Assembly: GCF_021735925.1 (NCBI RefSeq) | Contig: NZ_WMEA01000004.1 | Span: forward strand, 124,001-188,000 | Origin: Loktanella sp. M215 | Lineage (GTDB): Bacteria; Pseudomonadota; Alphaproteobacteria; Rhodobacterales; Rhodobacteraceae | DNA: 64,000 nt | Reading direction: 5' to 3' | Shown: positions 43,008 through 51,477 of the stretch, piece by piece | How the letters are laid out: the number at the start of each line of letters is the position of its first letter | Numbering within the stretch: the first letter of the stretch is position 1 | Translations under genes and position numbers: made by a program | The notes under the pieces: model-generated | The model's input: only the letters and a program-made list of their open reading frames with translations | Database searches by the model: none | Told to the model about the DNA's origin: nothing

Positions 43008-45382
43008 ATCGAAATCCCCCGCGAGCGTGAGTAGTTCGGATCAACGGCCTCAAGGCCGGTTTCAATCTCGTCCAGCCCCAAGCCCACATCGACAGACTTT
43101 GCGCTTTTCAAAAGCTCCTTCGCCACAAGTCGCTGGTTGGCAGGCGTATCGACGTATTCGGAAAGCGCGTCCATCTTGCCGGATGCTATTTCCTGCATGG
43201 CCCCCCTGCCCTCCAACGCGACGAATGCCGTCAGCATTTGTCGGCCCGCGGCACTGTCCGCCAGATCGGCGCGTCCCGTCGTTGCCGCGGTGTTGGCCAC
43301 GTCCTGCATAACGCGGGCAACACCGTCACGATCATAGACCTTGCTGTCAGCGATGATCCTCTCTTCGACCTTGCCAAGATCCATTTGCCAGTCGCGGTAG
43401 AGGTTGGCAGCGACCTGGAAGTTGTCGGAGACAGCAAGCGGATCAGCCGGCAATGTCATGGCTGCCCGTTCAAACGCCCTGACGCGACTATTCGCGTCCT
43501 TCAGGTTTTGTTGCTCATGTTCCTCGGCGGACATTTCCGGATACAAGACCTGCCGGTCGTTTTCGGAAAGGTCTGAACGGTTATGCGCCATCTCAAGCAT
43601 GGCGTCGGGAATAGCATCTGCGTACCGTGAGAACAGTTCGGGTGCGACGGCATCGAAAGCCTGAACCTGCTGGGCTGTCAGATCACCGCGCTTTCTGGCC
43701 TCCGCCAAGTCCAACAGTTCTGTGCCAAGCTGATCGAGCGCCACACGCAGCCCCTCCACACCCGTCGCGGTCTCGGTGCGGTCTCTGGCGATTGCCAGAT
43801 TCTCGAACACGTCGAGCGGACTGCTGAGACCGTCATTCACGCTGAGGGTCGCAGCCTCCATCATGCGCTGCGACGCATCTTCAAAAGCCTTTACGTCGCG
43901 GGGCGGCGTTGGCATCGCGGCGGCAATCGCGGCAATGTCGCCTCGCTCTATGCGGGCGTTTTCGACCGGATCACCAATCGCATTGATAAGTCGCTCTTGC
44001 ATGGTCACGCGGTCCAAGCCCATCCGGGCCCCTTTCTGGACGTAGGCTTTCATCTCCTTGGGGATTTCTGCGAGCCTGTGGTTGTGCATTTCCGCATAAG
44101 CGTTAGCCACGGCGGGCATCACAGGCTTGAAGCGGTTAGGCACGTCGCCGGTCACAAGGTAGGACTCCAGCACGTTTGTATTGACGAACTCCTGTAGCAG
44201 ATCGGCGTTTTCCTCTTTGACATACAGGGCCGCGCGGGCTTCCAAAGCACCGGTGTCTGGAATGAGATACGACGACGGCGTTTCCTTGAAGGCGGGCCAG
44301 ATCGTATCGTCCGTCAGGTCCGGGGCCACGTCTGTTTCGATGATGTTCAAAGCGGTGTCGATCTTGGACATGACCGACGCCCGACGGCTTTCTGGCAAAG
44401 CGTCAATGGCATCTTTGTTCTGCTCGGCCCAGCCGATCAGCGACGTGCGTATGTCCTCGCGGTCTGCGGTGACATCAAGGTCAATGTCCATCATCTGTCC
44501 TTTCGGGACTTCATCGCCTGCGAATAGGGCTGCTGCTGAAATATACGCACGCTTCGCAATCATCGGTGCGCCGATGGTCTCGGCAAACTCGGCCAAGGTG
44601 GTGTAAAGCTCTGCAGTCTCCCGCATATCCTGCCTGCGCCATTCAGAGGTCAGACTGCTTTTAACTTCGGGGGTTGCGAGCGTGCGGCCTTCGCGGGCGG
44701 CAAAGACCGCGGCACTCGTGATCGGTGCGCCATAAAGGCCCCGGTCGGCACGTGTCAGGCTTTCAAGTCGCAGGCCGTAGTTGTCTGCAATGTCGGTCAT
44801 GCGATCCCGCATCATCTGGGGGTTGAAAACCCCTTCTGATGAGATGGAAAACCACGTCCCACATTCGCCCCGATTGTTCAGAACGACATGAACGTGAGGA
44901 TTGGCGGTGTCCGTGTGCAGGGCCGCCACGTATTCCCAGGTATCCGCGATATGCGTCTGATCCTCGAACATTTCGGCGCACCACTGTTGCGCGATCACGA
45001 AGGCGGCGTCCTGGGACACGTCGTCTGGGAACGACAGCACCATGTGGCTCGTATGGCCGTTGCGGGGGCGACCCTTCCAGTCTTGCGCCCATGCACTCAT
45101 CATCTGATCAAGGTCAGCTTGGTCAAAAGCGGGCTTGTCGATGCTGACGCCGGGGGCGAAGCCGAAGATGCCCTTGGCCTTGCCGTTCACATAAGCCAGC
45201 TGTCCCGCCAGTTGCTTTTGATGCTGAACGCCAGCGCCGGGGATGCGCTTGACGAAGGCGCTGCCGGTCGAGGTCAGGCTTTTCCAGACACGATTGCCAC
45301 GCGATGTCGCACCGCCAACGGATGTATGGCCAGCGCTGCGCCGCGCCCGGATCATAATATCATCGTAGAACCCCCCGCTCAC
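43004..45382 (-). CDS. virD2: VirD2-like relaxase (MOBP type)
   Basis: The 792-residue relaxase has motif III ALHTDTANPHVHVVLNNRG (His156, His163, His165; the metal-binding histidine triad) and a candidate nicking Tyr64 in QLAGQLAYVNG. It nicks oriT, binds the 5' end covalently and pilots the strand through the T4SS. The C-terminal 500 residues are helical and Glu/Ala-rich, possibly a secretion or accessory domain. The start overlaps the accessory gene (ATGA). MOBP relaxases cut at a YATCCTG-C type site, and such a site lies just upstream at 45967-45973. Confidence 0.93.
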   Translation of the reverse strand: MSGGFYDDIMIRARRSAGHTSVGGATSRGNRVWKSLTSTGSAFVKRIPGAGVQHQKQLAGQLAYVNGKAKGIFGFAPGVSIDKPAFDQADLDQMMSAWAQDWKGRPRNGHTSHMVLSFPDDVSQDAAFVIAQQWCAEMFEDQTHIADTWEYVAALHTDTANPHVHVVLNNRGECGTWFSISSEGVFNPQMMRDRMTDIADNYGLRLESLTRADRGLYGAPITSAAVFAAREGRTLATPEVKSSLTSEWRRQDMRETAELYTTLAEFAETIGAPMIAKRAYISAAALFAGDEVPKGQMMDIDLDVTADREDIRTSLIGWAEQNKDAIDALPESRRASVMSKIDTALNIIETDVAPDLTDDTIWPAFKETPSSYLIPDTGALEARAALYVKEENADLLQEFVNTNVLESYLVTGDVPNRFKPVMPAVANAYAEMHNHRLAEIPKEMKAYVQKGARMGLDRVTMQERLINAIGDPVENARIERGDIAAIAAAMPTPPRDVKAFEDASQRMMEAATLSVNDGLSSPLDVFENLAIARDRTETATGVEGLRVALDQLGTELLDLAEARKRGDLTAQQVQAFDAVAPELFSRYADAIPDAMLEMAHNRSDLSENDRQVLYPEMSAEEHEQQNLKDANSRVRAFERAAMTLPADPLAVSDNFQVAANLYRDWQMDLGKVEERIIADSKVYDRDGVARVMQDVANTAATTGRADLADSAAGRQMLTAFVALEGRGAMQEIASGKMDALSEYVDTPANQRLVAKELLKSAKSVDVGLGLDEIETGLEAVDPNYSRSRGISI

Positions 45383-45927
45383 AGGCGTTCTCCCGCGTGC
45401 AACGCACTGCGGCCCTGCTGTCGCACCTCACTGAAACCGTCAGAAATCAGCCTGTCGACGACGGTGAAGGTCTGTCGAACCGTCGCCAGAAACTGCTTAT
45501 CCTCTGGCGATAGCCTGGCCCCACCCCGCAATGCTGACCTGTTCATCGCGTAGGTCAGCTGATTGAGGTTGCGACCCTGGGCACGCAACTCACGTCTCGC
45601 CTCGGTCAGATCGAGCAGTTCATCGCGGCGCAGCTCCAAAAAACCCGTCGCTGAGCGCACCAGTGAACGCAAGGCGGCCGTTCGCGACGGCAATCCCGCG
45701 TTCACAATGAAGACGTCCAACGCCCGCAGTTCGACGTCGGACAGGCGGAATGTGATGTTGTGGGAGGCGCGATCTGGCTTCGTATGTCCGTGACCCCGAT
45801 CCTTTCGCAAAGCGTAGATCGTGGAAATGTGGACGCCAAATTTTGCCGCAACGGCCTTCGGTGTCGCGCCCTCTAAGAGCATGTTCGACGCCGCGATCTT
45901 GTCCGTGGTCTTGAACGATTTCGGCAT
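45379..45927 (-). CDS. Relaxosome accessory protein (MobC/VirD1-like)
   Basis: About 182 residues. The N-terminus is an HTH (KAVAAKFGVHISTIYALRKD); a ribbon-type SHNITFRLSDVELRALDVFI and a C-terminal RNLNQLTYAMNRSALRGG (the MobC/relaxosome motif N-L-N-Q) follow. The latter is typical of proteins that bind oriT and help the relaxase. I prefer the ATG at 45927 (MPKSFKTTDK) because the extra 13 residues from 45966 lie in the oriT region. It is the first gene of the accessory-relaxase-virD4 operon. Confidence 0.82.
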   Translation of the reverse strand: MPKSFKTTDKIAASNMLLEGATPKAVAAKFGVHISTIYALRKDRGHGHTKPDRASHNITFRLSDVELRALDVFIVNAGLPSRTAALRSLVRSATGFLELRRDELLDLTEARRELRAQGRNLNQLTYAMNRSALRGGARLSPEDKQFLATVRQTFTVVDRLISDGFSEVRQQGRSALHAGERL

Positions 45928-45966
45928 ATCGAAAGCCCTAAAACGAAACTGTCTTGCAAGCGACAC

Positions 45967-46041
45967 ATCCTGCTACCTCTTCGCTAACATTATAGGTTCG
46001 ACATCACAACTATATTGATAATCGTCGATCTATAATGTTAG
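45967..46041. other. oriT: Candidate origin of transfer (oriT)
   Basis: ATCCTGC at 45967-45973 matches the nick region recognised by MOBP/VirD2-type relaxases (cut after ATCCTG). It is followed by a 12-bp inverted repeat, CTAACATTATAG (45984-45995) and CTATAATGTTAG (46030-46041), with a 34-base AT-rich spacer. The site lies directly upstream of the accessory protein and relaxase genes, between them and the VirC1-like gene. The nick position is inferred from family consensus. Confidence 0.7.
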
Positions 46042-46349
46042 TCCGTTTGAGCGATCCGCAGGGACGCGACGGAGCGCCCACCGGGGTAGCGACGGAACTC
46101 CGAAGGGGTGACCGCCCCGCAGGGGCGAAAATTTTCACAGAGGCCCCAGCACCGGCCTCTCATTGCGAAGTCGGACCCTGCCCCCCCGGTTTTGCACCCC
46201 CCTGCCCCGCTCGCGTTCCTCACCGCTCCCCGGCGAGCGGAAACGGCGTTTCAATCCAACACCTCCCGGCGCGATCCCGATGTGCTCGATGTGCCGGTAC
46301 GCCTGGAGCTGCTGCCAGAACAAAGCTCATCCGTGCTGCACAAGGCCTT

Positions 46350-46545
46350 GGGCAGAAGGTTGTAGGCAGCAAGTTTTAGCCGGCAGGTCGCAGGCTCGAG
46401 GTTATGGGTGAGAAGTTTCAGGCCGCGGGATTGAGGTTCCAGGTGATAAGCCGCAGGTTGCATCCGATAGATCGCAGGTAGTAGGCTAACACCTAGCGGT
46501 AGCAGGTTTTAGGTTTCAGGTCGCAGGCTGTAGGTTGCCACCTAG
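46350..46545 (+). repeat. Degenerate GCAGG/AGGTT repeats upstream of the VirC1-like gene
   Basis: Many imperfect short units of the form GCAGGYT or TAGGTT recur over about 200 bp. The clearest pair, CAGGTCGCAGGCTCGAGGTT at 46384-46403 and CAGGTCGCAGGCTGTAGGTT at 46517-46536, differs at two positions of 20. Their place between oriT and a ParA/VirC1-type ATPase suggests a binding array (overdrive- or centromere-like). Confidence 0.6.
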
Positions 46546-46596
46546 GACTTCAGAGGCCTCAAGCCAAGCATCGGCCCCAACACTCAGGACAGCAGA

Positions 46597-47298
46597 ATGA
46601 AGATCATTACTTTCGCTTCAACCAAAGGTGGCGTCGGCAAGTCCACGACTGCAGCCCTCGTTGCGGACAGCCTCTTTCGGAGCGGTCAAACCGTCCAGCT
46701 CATAGACTTCGACAATCAGGCCAGTGTCACAAACTGGGCGATCCCTGTTTGCGCACGCAACAAAGGCATCGATATCATCGCGTTTGATATACCGCACGAA
46801 GCGACAGTGGCGGAGTGCTACAACACGATGCTGGACCGGCTTCAGGATGACGTTGATTGGGTCATAATTGATACGAAGGGCGGTGAAGATGCCAGGCAAA
46901 TGGCGGCTCTTGCAATCTGCGACCGCGTATTCTCGCCGTGCGGCCCTGAAAAAAACGAAGTGACCGGCGTTGAAAAAACATTGGCCTACTTCAAAATTGC
47001 TCTCGAAGCGACGGGCGATCATGATACCGACCCCAATGACCTTTTGACTGTCATCTATCAAAGAGAGGGCCAATTTCCGAATGCCCAAATGCTTGCTTAC
47101 GAAGAACTCATTCACAGTCATTACGGCGCGATCAAAGGGCTGCATCGCTCAAGCGCGATCAAATCGTTTATTGGTGACGATATGACCAGCGACGAAGCAA
47201 TCGCTGCGGCAAAATCGGAAGGTCGAAGCGATGAGGCAATCAAAAAAATACAGAGGGCCGCAGATGCTTTGGCCGCGCTTATCACGGGAGAATTTTAA
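46597..47298 (+). CDS. ParA/MinD-type ATPase, VirC1-like
   Basis: The 233-residue P-loop ATPase has deviant Walker A KGGVGKST (residues 10-17), LIDFDNQASVTNWA and VDWVIIDTKGGEDARQMA. The gene lies next to oriT and the relaxase operon and is followed by a small coupled partner gene, not a ParB. VirC1 of Agrobacterium has the same fold, boosts relaxosome assembly at the T-DNA border and recruits DNA to the T4SS. I therefore read it as VirC1-like; a partition ParA for a second centromere is the alternative. Confidence 0.8.
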   Translation: MKIITFASTKGGVGKSTTAALVADSLFRSGQTVQLIDFDNQASVTNWAIPVCARNKGIDIIAFDIPHEATVAECYNTMLDRLQDDVDWVIIDTKGGEDARQMAALAICDRVFSPCGPEKNEVTGVEKTLAYFKIALEATGDHDTDPNDLLTVIYQREGQFPNAQMLAYEELIHSHYGAIKGLHRSSAIKSFIGDDMTSDEAIAAAKSEGRSDEAIKKIQRAADALAALITGEF

Positions 47299-47780
47299 TG
47301 GCCGTTGAACGCAAGCCCCGCCAAAAGATGCCTGTTCCGGGGCTCACTGACCGCGACCGGGCTTCCATTGCTACGACAGCGAAGGCTAACGGCCTTGGTA
47401 CGGCTGAAGCTGACACGTCACAATCAGAGTCGACGCCCGCACCAAGCAAAGCGCCTCCGGCTCACACAAAGACCGATCACACGTCAAAGGCGGCACCGGC
47501 GGAACTACAGCCTTCGGATGAAACAATGAACTTCGCTCCAACACCCACTGCGCAGACCCCGGCTCGCAAGCCTGAGCCAGCCGCGGTTGCCGCTGACAAG
47601 CAACTGCGGGTGACGGTGGCTCAATCAAGCGACCTCGCGCTAGCAATACACGACAAATTACTGAGCCTGAGCCCGGATGCTCAAAAGTTCGCAAGCCCCG
47701 CGATTTTGCTGCGTGAATTCCTGCGGGAGCATGACGATGAACTGGCGGAGATCTTCCGGAAGACGAACGGCCTTCAATAG
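47298..47780 (+). CDS. Small partner of the VirC1-like ATPase
   Basis: The 160-residue protein has a disordered Ala/Pro/Thr-rich N-terminal half and a folded C-terminus (LAIHDKLLSLSPDAQKFASP; LLREFLREHDDELAEIFRKT). The latter matches the C-terminus of the protein at 48833-49246 (VLKDFLAEHDAELAKLFRES). It overlaps the ATPase stop (TAATG). It probably provides DNA or complex binding for the ATPase, in the position of VirC2. Confidence 0.7.
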   Translation: MAVERKPRQKMPVPGLTDRDRASIATTAKANGLGTAEADTSQSESTPAPSKAPPAHTKTDHTSKAAPAELQPSDETMNFAPTPTAQTPARKPEPAAVAADKQLRVTVAQSSDLALAIHDKLLSLSPDAQKFASPAILLREFLREHDDELAEIFRKTNGLQ

Positions 47781-47944
47781 ACCGCACCGTTTCAAAATGG
47801 TCCGATTAGCATGTGTTCCGGCGGGGACACAGCGACAGCGACTTCAAGTACGCGTGCCTTTGGTGTGCACAATCCAAAGGCTCTGCGAGGTGGTCCTAGT
47901 TTTCCAACCAGCTTTCTGCCGCAATAATCTCTCGCATTGGTTTC

Positions 47945-48230
47945 ACGTCAGGCGGCAGCTTTCAGGTTCGGGTCTTGAGTATCATAGGCCTCTGCCGGGG
48001 TCTGCAGGCCATACGATGAGTGCGGGCGTTTTTCGTTGTAGTAGCTGAGCCACGCGCTGATTCCACGCCTCGCCTCTGAACCGGTCTCGAAAGCGTTCAG
48101 ATAGTAGCACTCGTATTTCAGCGACCGCCAGAGCCGTTCGATCATTCGATTGCCGATCCGGCGGCCACCCAATCTTCACCTTGGCGTCGTGCAGTACGTC
48201 GGTAAAATCGGTGCTGGTGAACTGCGTCCG
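47945..48230 (-). pseudogene. IS3-family transposase (OrfB) remnant
   Basis: On the minus strand the frame 48172-47948 encodes MIERLWRSLKYECYYLNAFE and YYNEKRPHSSYGLQTPAEAY, the C-terminal catalytic part of IS3 OrfB. A second frame just before it gives SRTQFTSTDFTDVLHDAKVK, so there is a frameshift or small deletion at about 48165-48180. Only about 280 bp of the element remain. It truncates the 5' end of the following ATPase gene. The 164 bp between 47781 and 47944 hold no recognised gene. Confidence 0.8.
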
Positions 48231-48231
48231 T

Positions 48232-48840
48232 GAGGGCGCTCGCATCCGGCTGATTGACCTCGATCCGCAGGGGACCCTGACCAAATGGGCAGAGCCAATC
48301 GCACAGCGCTCCCCTGCCCTTCTGGTGTCACGGATGGCACCGATCGCCAGCACCAGCTTTGCGCAGCACTACAACGCTCTCATCGCGATCCTGGAGGACG
48401 AGACCGACTGGGTCATTATCGACACCGCCGGGTCCGACGATGTCAGGCAGCTGGCGGCCCTCGCGATCTGCGACCTCGTGATCTCGCCAAGCGGTCCGGT
48501 CGAAGCCGAAGTGATGGGGGTTCAGAAGACCCTGCGATATCTTGAAACGGCTCTGCACGAGATCGGATCCACGGTCCCGCCTATGGACATGCTGCGCGTC
48601 GTCTACCAACGCCCGAACGGATTCCCCAATGCGGAGATGCATGTCATGCAAGAGCTTATCTATGATCATTTCGGGGCGGTCGATGACATCCACCAGTCCG
48701 CCGCCATCACGAGCTTCTTGGGGCGTCGCATGACGACCGCTGAGGCCATCACAGCCGGCAGCGATGCCGCCCCCTTCCTGAAAATGCAGGTGGCCGCGGA
48801 TAAACTGACGCAAAGCCTGCGGGGTCAGTTCGATGTCTGA
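48232..48840 (+). pseudogene. Second VirC1-like ATPase, 5' end destroyed by IS3
   Basis: From about 48235 the frame reads IRLIDLDPQGTLTKWAEPIA, then TDWVIIDTAGSDDVRQLAAL, AICDLVISPSGPVEAEVMGV and QELIYDHFGAVDDIHQSAAI, clearly homologous to the VirC1-like protein at 46597. The Walker A loop and first strand (about 30 residues) are missing, replaced by IS3 sequence. Without the P-loop it cannot bind ATP. The next gene is its intact partner. Confidence 0.85.
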
Positions 48841-49246
48841 TGGTCCCCGCCGCCGCCTCCCCCTGCCGATGGACGACAGCGACGAAAAAATCCTGTCGCG
48901 GACACTGGAACGTGGTGGGCTTAAATCTGCAGAAGGCAACGCTTCGCAAGAAACGGCAAACTCTTACGACGACAATACACCGCGTGACGCAGCACCGGCT
49001 GGCTCTCTGCACGCCACGACTCCAGGCGTGAACGACATCCAGCCGGAAAGCATGTTCAGCCGCAACGATCTGCGACCGCAGATCGGTCAGACGAGCGCGC
49101 TGGCCGTCGCCATGGCGGAGGTCTTCGCAAAACTCGACCCAGCCGCGCGTAAATACGTGAAGCCTGCAAGCGTGTTGAAAGATTTCCTCGCTGAACACGA
49201 CGCTGAGCTCGCGAAGTTGTTTCGGGAATCGAATGCTTTCAAGTGA
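48833..49246 (+). CDS. Paralogous partner of the broken ATPase
   Basis: The 137-residue protein has a disordered N-terminus and the shared C-terminus LAVAMAEVFAKLDPAARKYV and VLKDFLAEHDAELAKLFRES. This is homologous to the protein at 47298, so the ATPase/partner module is duplicated in tandem. It overlaps the broken ATPase by eight bases. It may be an orphan now. The 246 bp after it hold only a weak 36-codon minus-strand frame (49253-49363). Confidence 0.7.
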   Translation: MSDGPRRRLPLPMDDSDEKILSRTLERGGLKSAEGNASQETANSYDDNTPRDAAPAGSLHATTPGVNDIQPESMFSRNDLRPQIGQTSALAVAMAEVFAKLDPAARKYVKPASVLKDFLAEHDAELAKLFRESNAFK

Positions 49247-49492
49247 AGGCTAAACGAAAGAACCCTCGGCGCCATTGTCCTCACCGTTCGCGTCAAGATC
49301 AAAGGCGTGAACGAATGCATGGGCCATGTCCCGTCGGGCGCGGTCATGATGATCCTCTTGCATACTCGCGCGTCATTCGTTTGCCGCTACTGCAGAGTGC
49401 CCCCCTCCCCTTTGACCTGCCGGATCAGCGCACCGGATCACAGTGTAGATTGAACCGCTCTCCACAGGTCACTCCAGAGCTGCTCTTCGAAG

Positions 49493-50533
49493 TCACCATT
49501 CGACAGCTTCAGTTCCGTCGACAATGAGTTGCCCAACCAGATCCCGAAAGCTTCCTGGCAATGCTGAGAGTGCAATGTCAGTGAAGGGTAGCCCAAGGTG
49601 CCGTGTCGCAATCTGCGCGACAAGATGTGCCTGATCTTCGTCACGCCCGCGCTTTGCCGGATCTCGAGTCGGGTCATTGCGTGCGATCCACAATTTCTGC
49701 AGGGCATAGGCGCGTGGATCGAGAGTAACGATTCGGACGGGCAGTCCGCGCTCATCAATGGCAATGGTCTCGAACTTCGGAACGTTCAACAGCCAACGAC
49801 TGCTGTCCGTTGAGGTTGCGATTAGATCATCCGGGTCATCAGACAGGCGGCCGGAACCGTGGCGCATGATGCGATCGTGATCCTGAGGCTCAAGCAGATC
49901 GACCATGTAGCCGTCCCTGTTCGCTGCCGTGTAGGTTTTGTTCGATGGCCTGCTAAAAGAACGGTCGACGGAGCGCAAAGCTCCGATGAGTCCGCGCTCA
50001 TCAACATCGCCTGACACCCGCAAACGGCGACGGGCGTCATAAAGCACATCGACATCGCCGGTTGCCAGCATGGCACTCTCGATCCGTAATGCCGCGGCGG
50101 CTTCATAGGCATATAAGGCGTTAGTTCCGACGACGATGAGATTGGTCCCCAACCATCCGATGTCATCCAACTTTCGCAGGACGCGTGCGGCCAGCACCGG
50201 GACGCGGCCCAAACCTCTGGCGCGCAGGATCGGTGCGCGGTTCGCCAACTGTTGGCGCAGTCCTGCGATCTGATCGTGCACACGTGCCTGCCCAGCGAGG
50301 AAAGCGCGCAACGTCTCTTCAGTCTCGGGCGTGCGACGACCGTAAGACTTACGTGTCGAGCTCGCATAGGGCCGCCGAATGAGATACTCAGCATCTCCAC
50401 GGGCCTCGAATTTCATGGACCCACCGTAGCTGTGACGTGCCTCACGCTGTGACGTTCGCAACAGGCTATAGCGGTCTCGCGCATCGACCAGATCGCGGAC
50501 GCTGTCGCCATCTAGTGCCTTGATATTACTCAT
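49493..50533 (-). CDS. Nucleotidyltransferase-fold protein (GSU2403-like)
   Basis: The 346-residue protein has LIVVGTNALYAYEAAAAL, GDVDVLYDARRRLRVSG and a long C-terminal helical domain (LQKLWIARNDPTRDPAKRGR), which recall the nucleotidyltransferase-fold, AbiEii-like proteins, some of which are toxins or abortive-infection components. I chose the ATG at 50531-50533. A 10-bp inverted repeat overlaps this start. No obvious antitoxin gene is adjacent, so its role as a toxin is only a hypothesis. Confidence 0.75.
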   Translation of the reverse strand: MSNIKALDGDSVRDLVDARDRYSLLRTSQREARHSYGGSMKFEARGDAEYLIRRPYASSTRKSYGRRTPETEETLRAFLAGQARVHDQIAGLRQQLANRAPILRARGLGRVPVLAARVLRKLDDIGWLGTNLIVVGTNALYAYEAAAALRIESAMLATGDVDVLYDARRRLRVSGDVDERGLIGALRSVDRSFSRPSNKTYTAANRDGYMVDLLEPQDHDRIMRHGSGRLSDDPDDLIATSTDSSRWLLNVPKFETIAIDERGLPVRIVTLDPRAYALQKLWIARNDPTRDPAKRGRDEDQAHLVAQIATRHLGLPFTDIALSALPGSFRDLVGQLIVDGTEAVEW

Positions 50534-50575
50534 TTTTGCCAACTAATATGTAAAATATAAGTATCGTTGGCAAAA
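50534..50575 (-). promoter_or_regulatory. Inverted repeat overlapping the nucleotidyltransferase start (possible operator)
   Basis: TTTTGCCAAC (50534-50543) and GTTGGCAAAA (50566-50575) are perfect 10-bp arms separated by 22 AT-rich bases. The left arm abuts the start codon, so a bound protein would block both promoter and translation start. Confidence 0.6.
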
Positions 50576-50859
50576 TTAATATACATCATCAACCGAAATC
50601 ACAATATTCCGTGTGCGTATAAGACAAGTCTCGGCGAAGGCTAGGGAGCCCTTCTCGATCAGTTCGAAGGCGTTCAGTCGATCCATCAGATCACGACCGA
50701 TATCATCTCAAAAGATTCCCTTCAGATCGTCATCCTTGATCCCACCACTGCTTCCCGCCTGCGCCTCTGCTTCCGGCGAAGTGAGGTGGCCAATCTCAAT
50801 TTAAAGATGACTGTAGATATACCACCTATCCGGCCTGGGACGCAGAGTACTGATAGAAA

Positions 50860-50875
50860 GTTGGCCGCGGCCAAC
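50860..50875. promoter_or_regulatory. parS: parS partition site
   Basis: GTTGGCCGCGGCCAAC is a perfect 16-bp palindrome matching the RepABC parS consensus GTT-N2-C-N-GC-N-G-N2-AAC. RepB (ParB) should bind here. It is one of three perfect palindromic copies around repC. Confidence 0.85.
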
Positions 50876-51403
50876 ATCCTATTAATGCAAATTGATCTGG
50901 TGGGCTCCAAGACCATTGACGATGAGGCAGACGCCTCTGTTTATCTGACAGGCAGAGCAGATCTGGGGCTATGAAATGAATCACCCAGCTGGGGCTCATT
51001 TTCCGGAGCGTTAATAGGTGGAAAAATATTGGCGCGCATTCTGAAAGCTTGCTGGCTTCAGTTTAAACGTAAGAAGTGTATCGAAAAGCATGATCAAAAC
51101 TCCGTTGACTACAGTGGGTTTGGACTGCTTTCGGTTTATTTAATAATGGCAGCTTAGGCTGGCGTCCTGTTGGGGTCCGCCATGGTGCAGTCGGGTCAGA
51201 GCTATGACACACATGCAATGGCCTATTTCAATGCACAGGGTCGGGATCAAAAAAATACAGATCGAATCCTCTCTCCTTGAAACTCTGAAATAAAGCGGTC
51301 CGGTGCGAACTCCGCTTACCCATTTGCTTGCCCCGGGTGGGAAGCTGTGGTTGTGTGGCTGTTCTAAATGAAAAACGCATTCACTAACCTTCGCTCCATA
51401 GGA

Positions 51404-51419
51404 GTTGGCCGCGGCCAAC
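51404..51419. promoter_or_regulatory. parS: parS partition site
   Basis: This is a second identical GTTGGCCGCGGCCAAC palindrome, 18 bp when one flanking A/T pair is counted, just downstream of the repC stop (repC ends at 51478). RepB binding is expected. Confidence 0.85.
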
Positions 51420-51477
51420 TGCTGTTTTTTAAGGGCGGTACAAGGGATATCAACATAGCAAAGATCTGTCGGTTGCA

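Larger units (their letters stand above)
50576..51477. other. Gene-poor region with parS sites downstream of repC
   Basis: No convincing gene was found in about 900 bp; open frames here lack coding character and start signals. Two perfect parS palindromes (50860 and 51404) lie in it, and the AT content is high in places. It is probably the centromere/partition part of the repABC unit, with worn remnants of other sequence. Confidence 0.55.

Noticed and set aside
46038..46463. ORFs in the repeat region before the VirC1-like gene
   Set aside because: They arise from the GCAGG/AGGTT repeats and oriT-proximal sequence, in several frames with no consistent protein.
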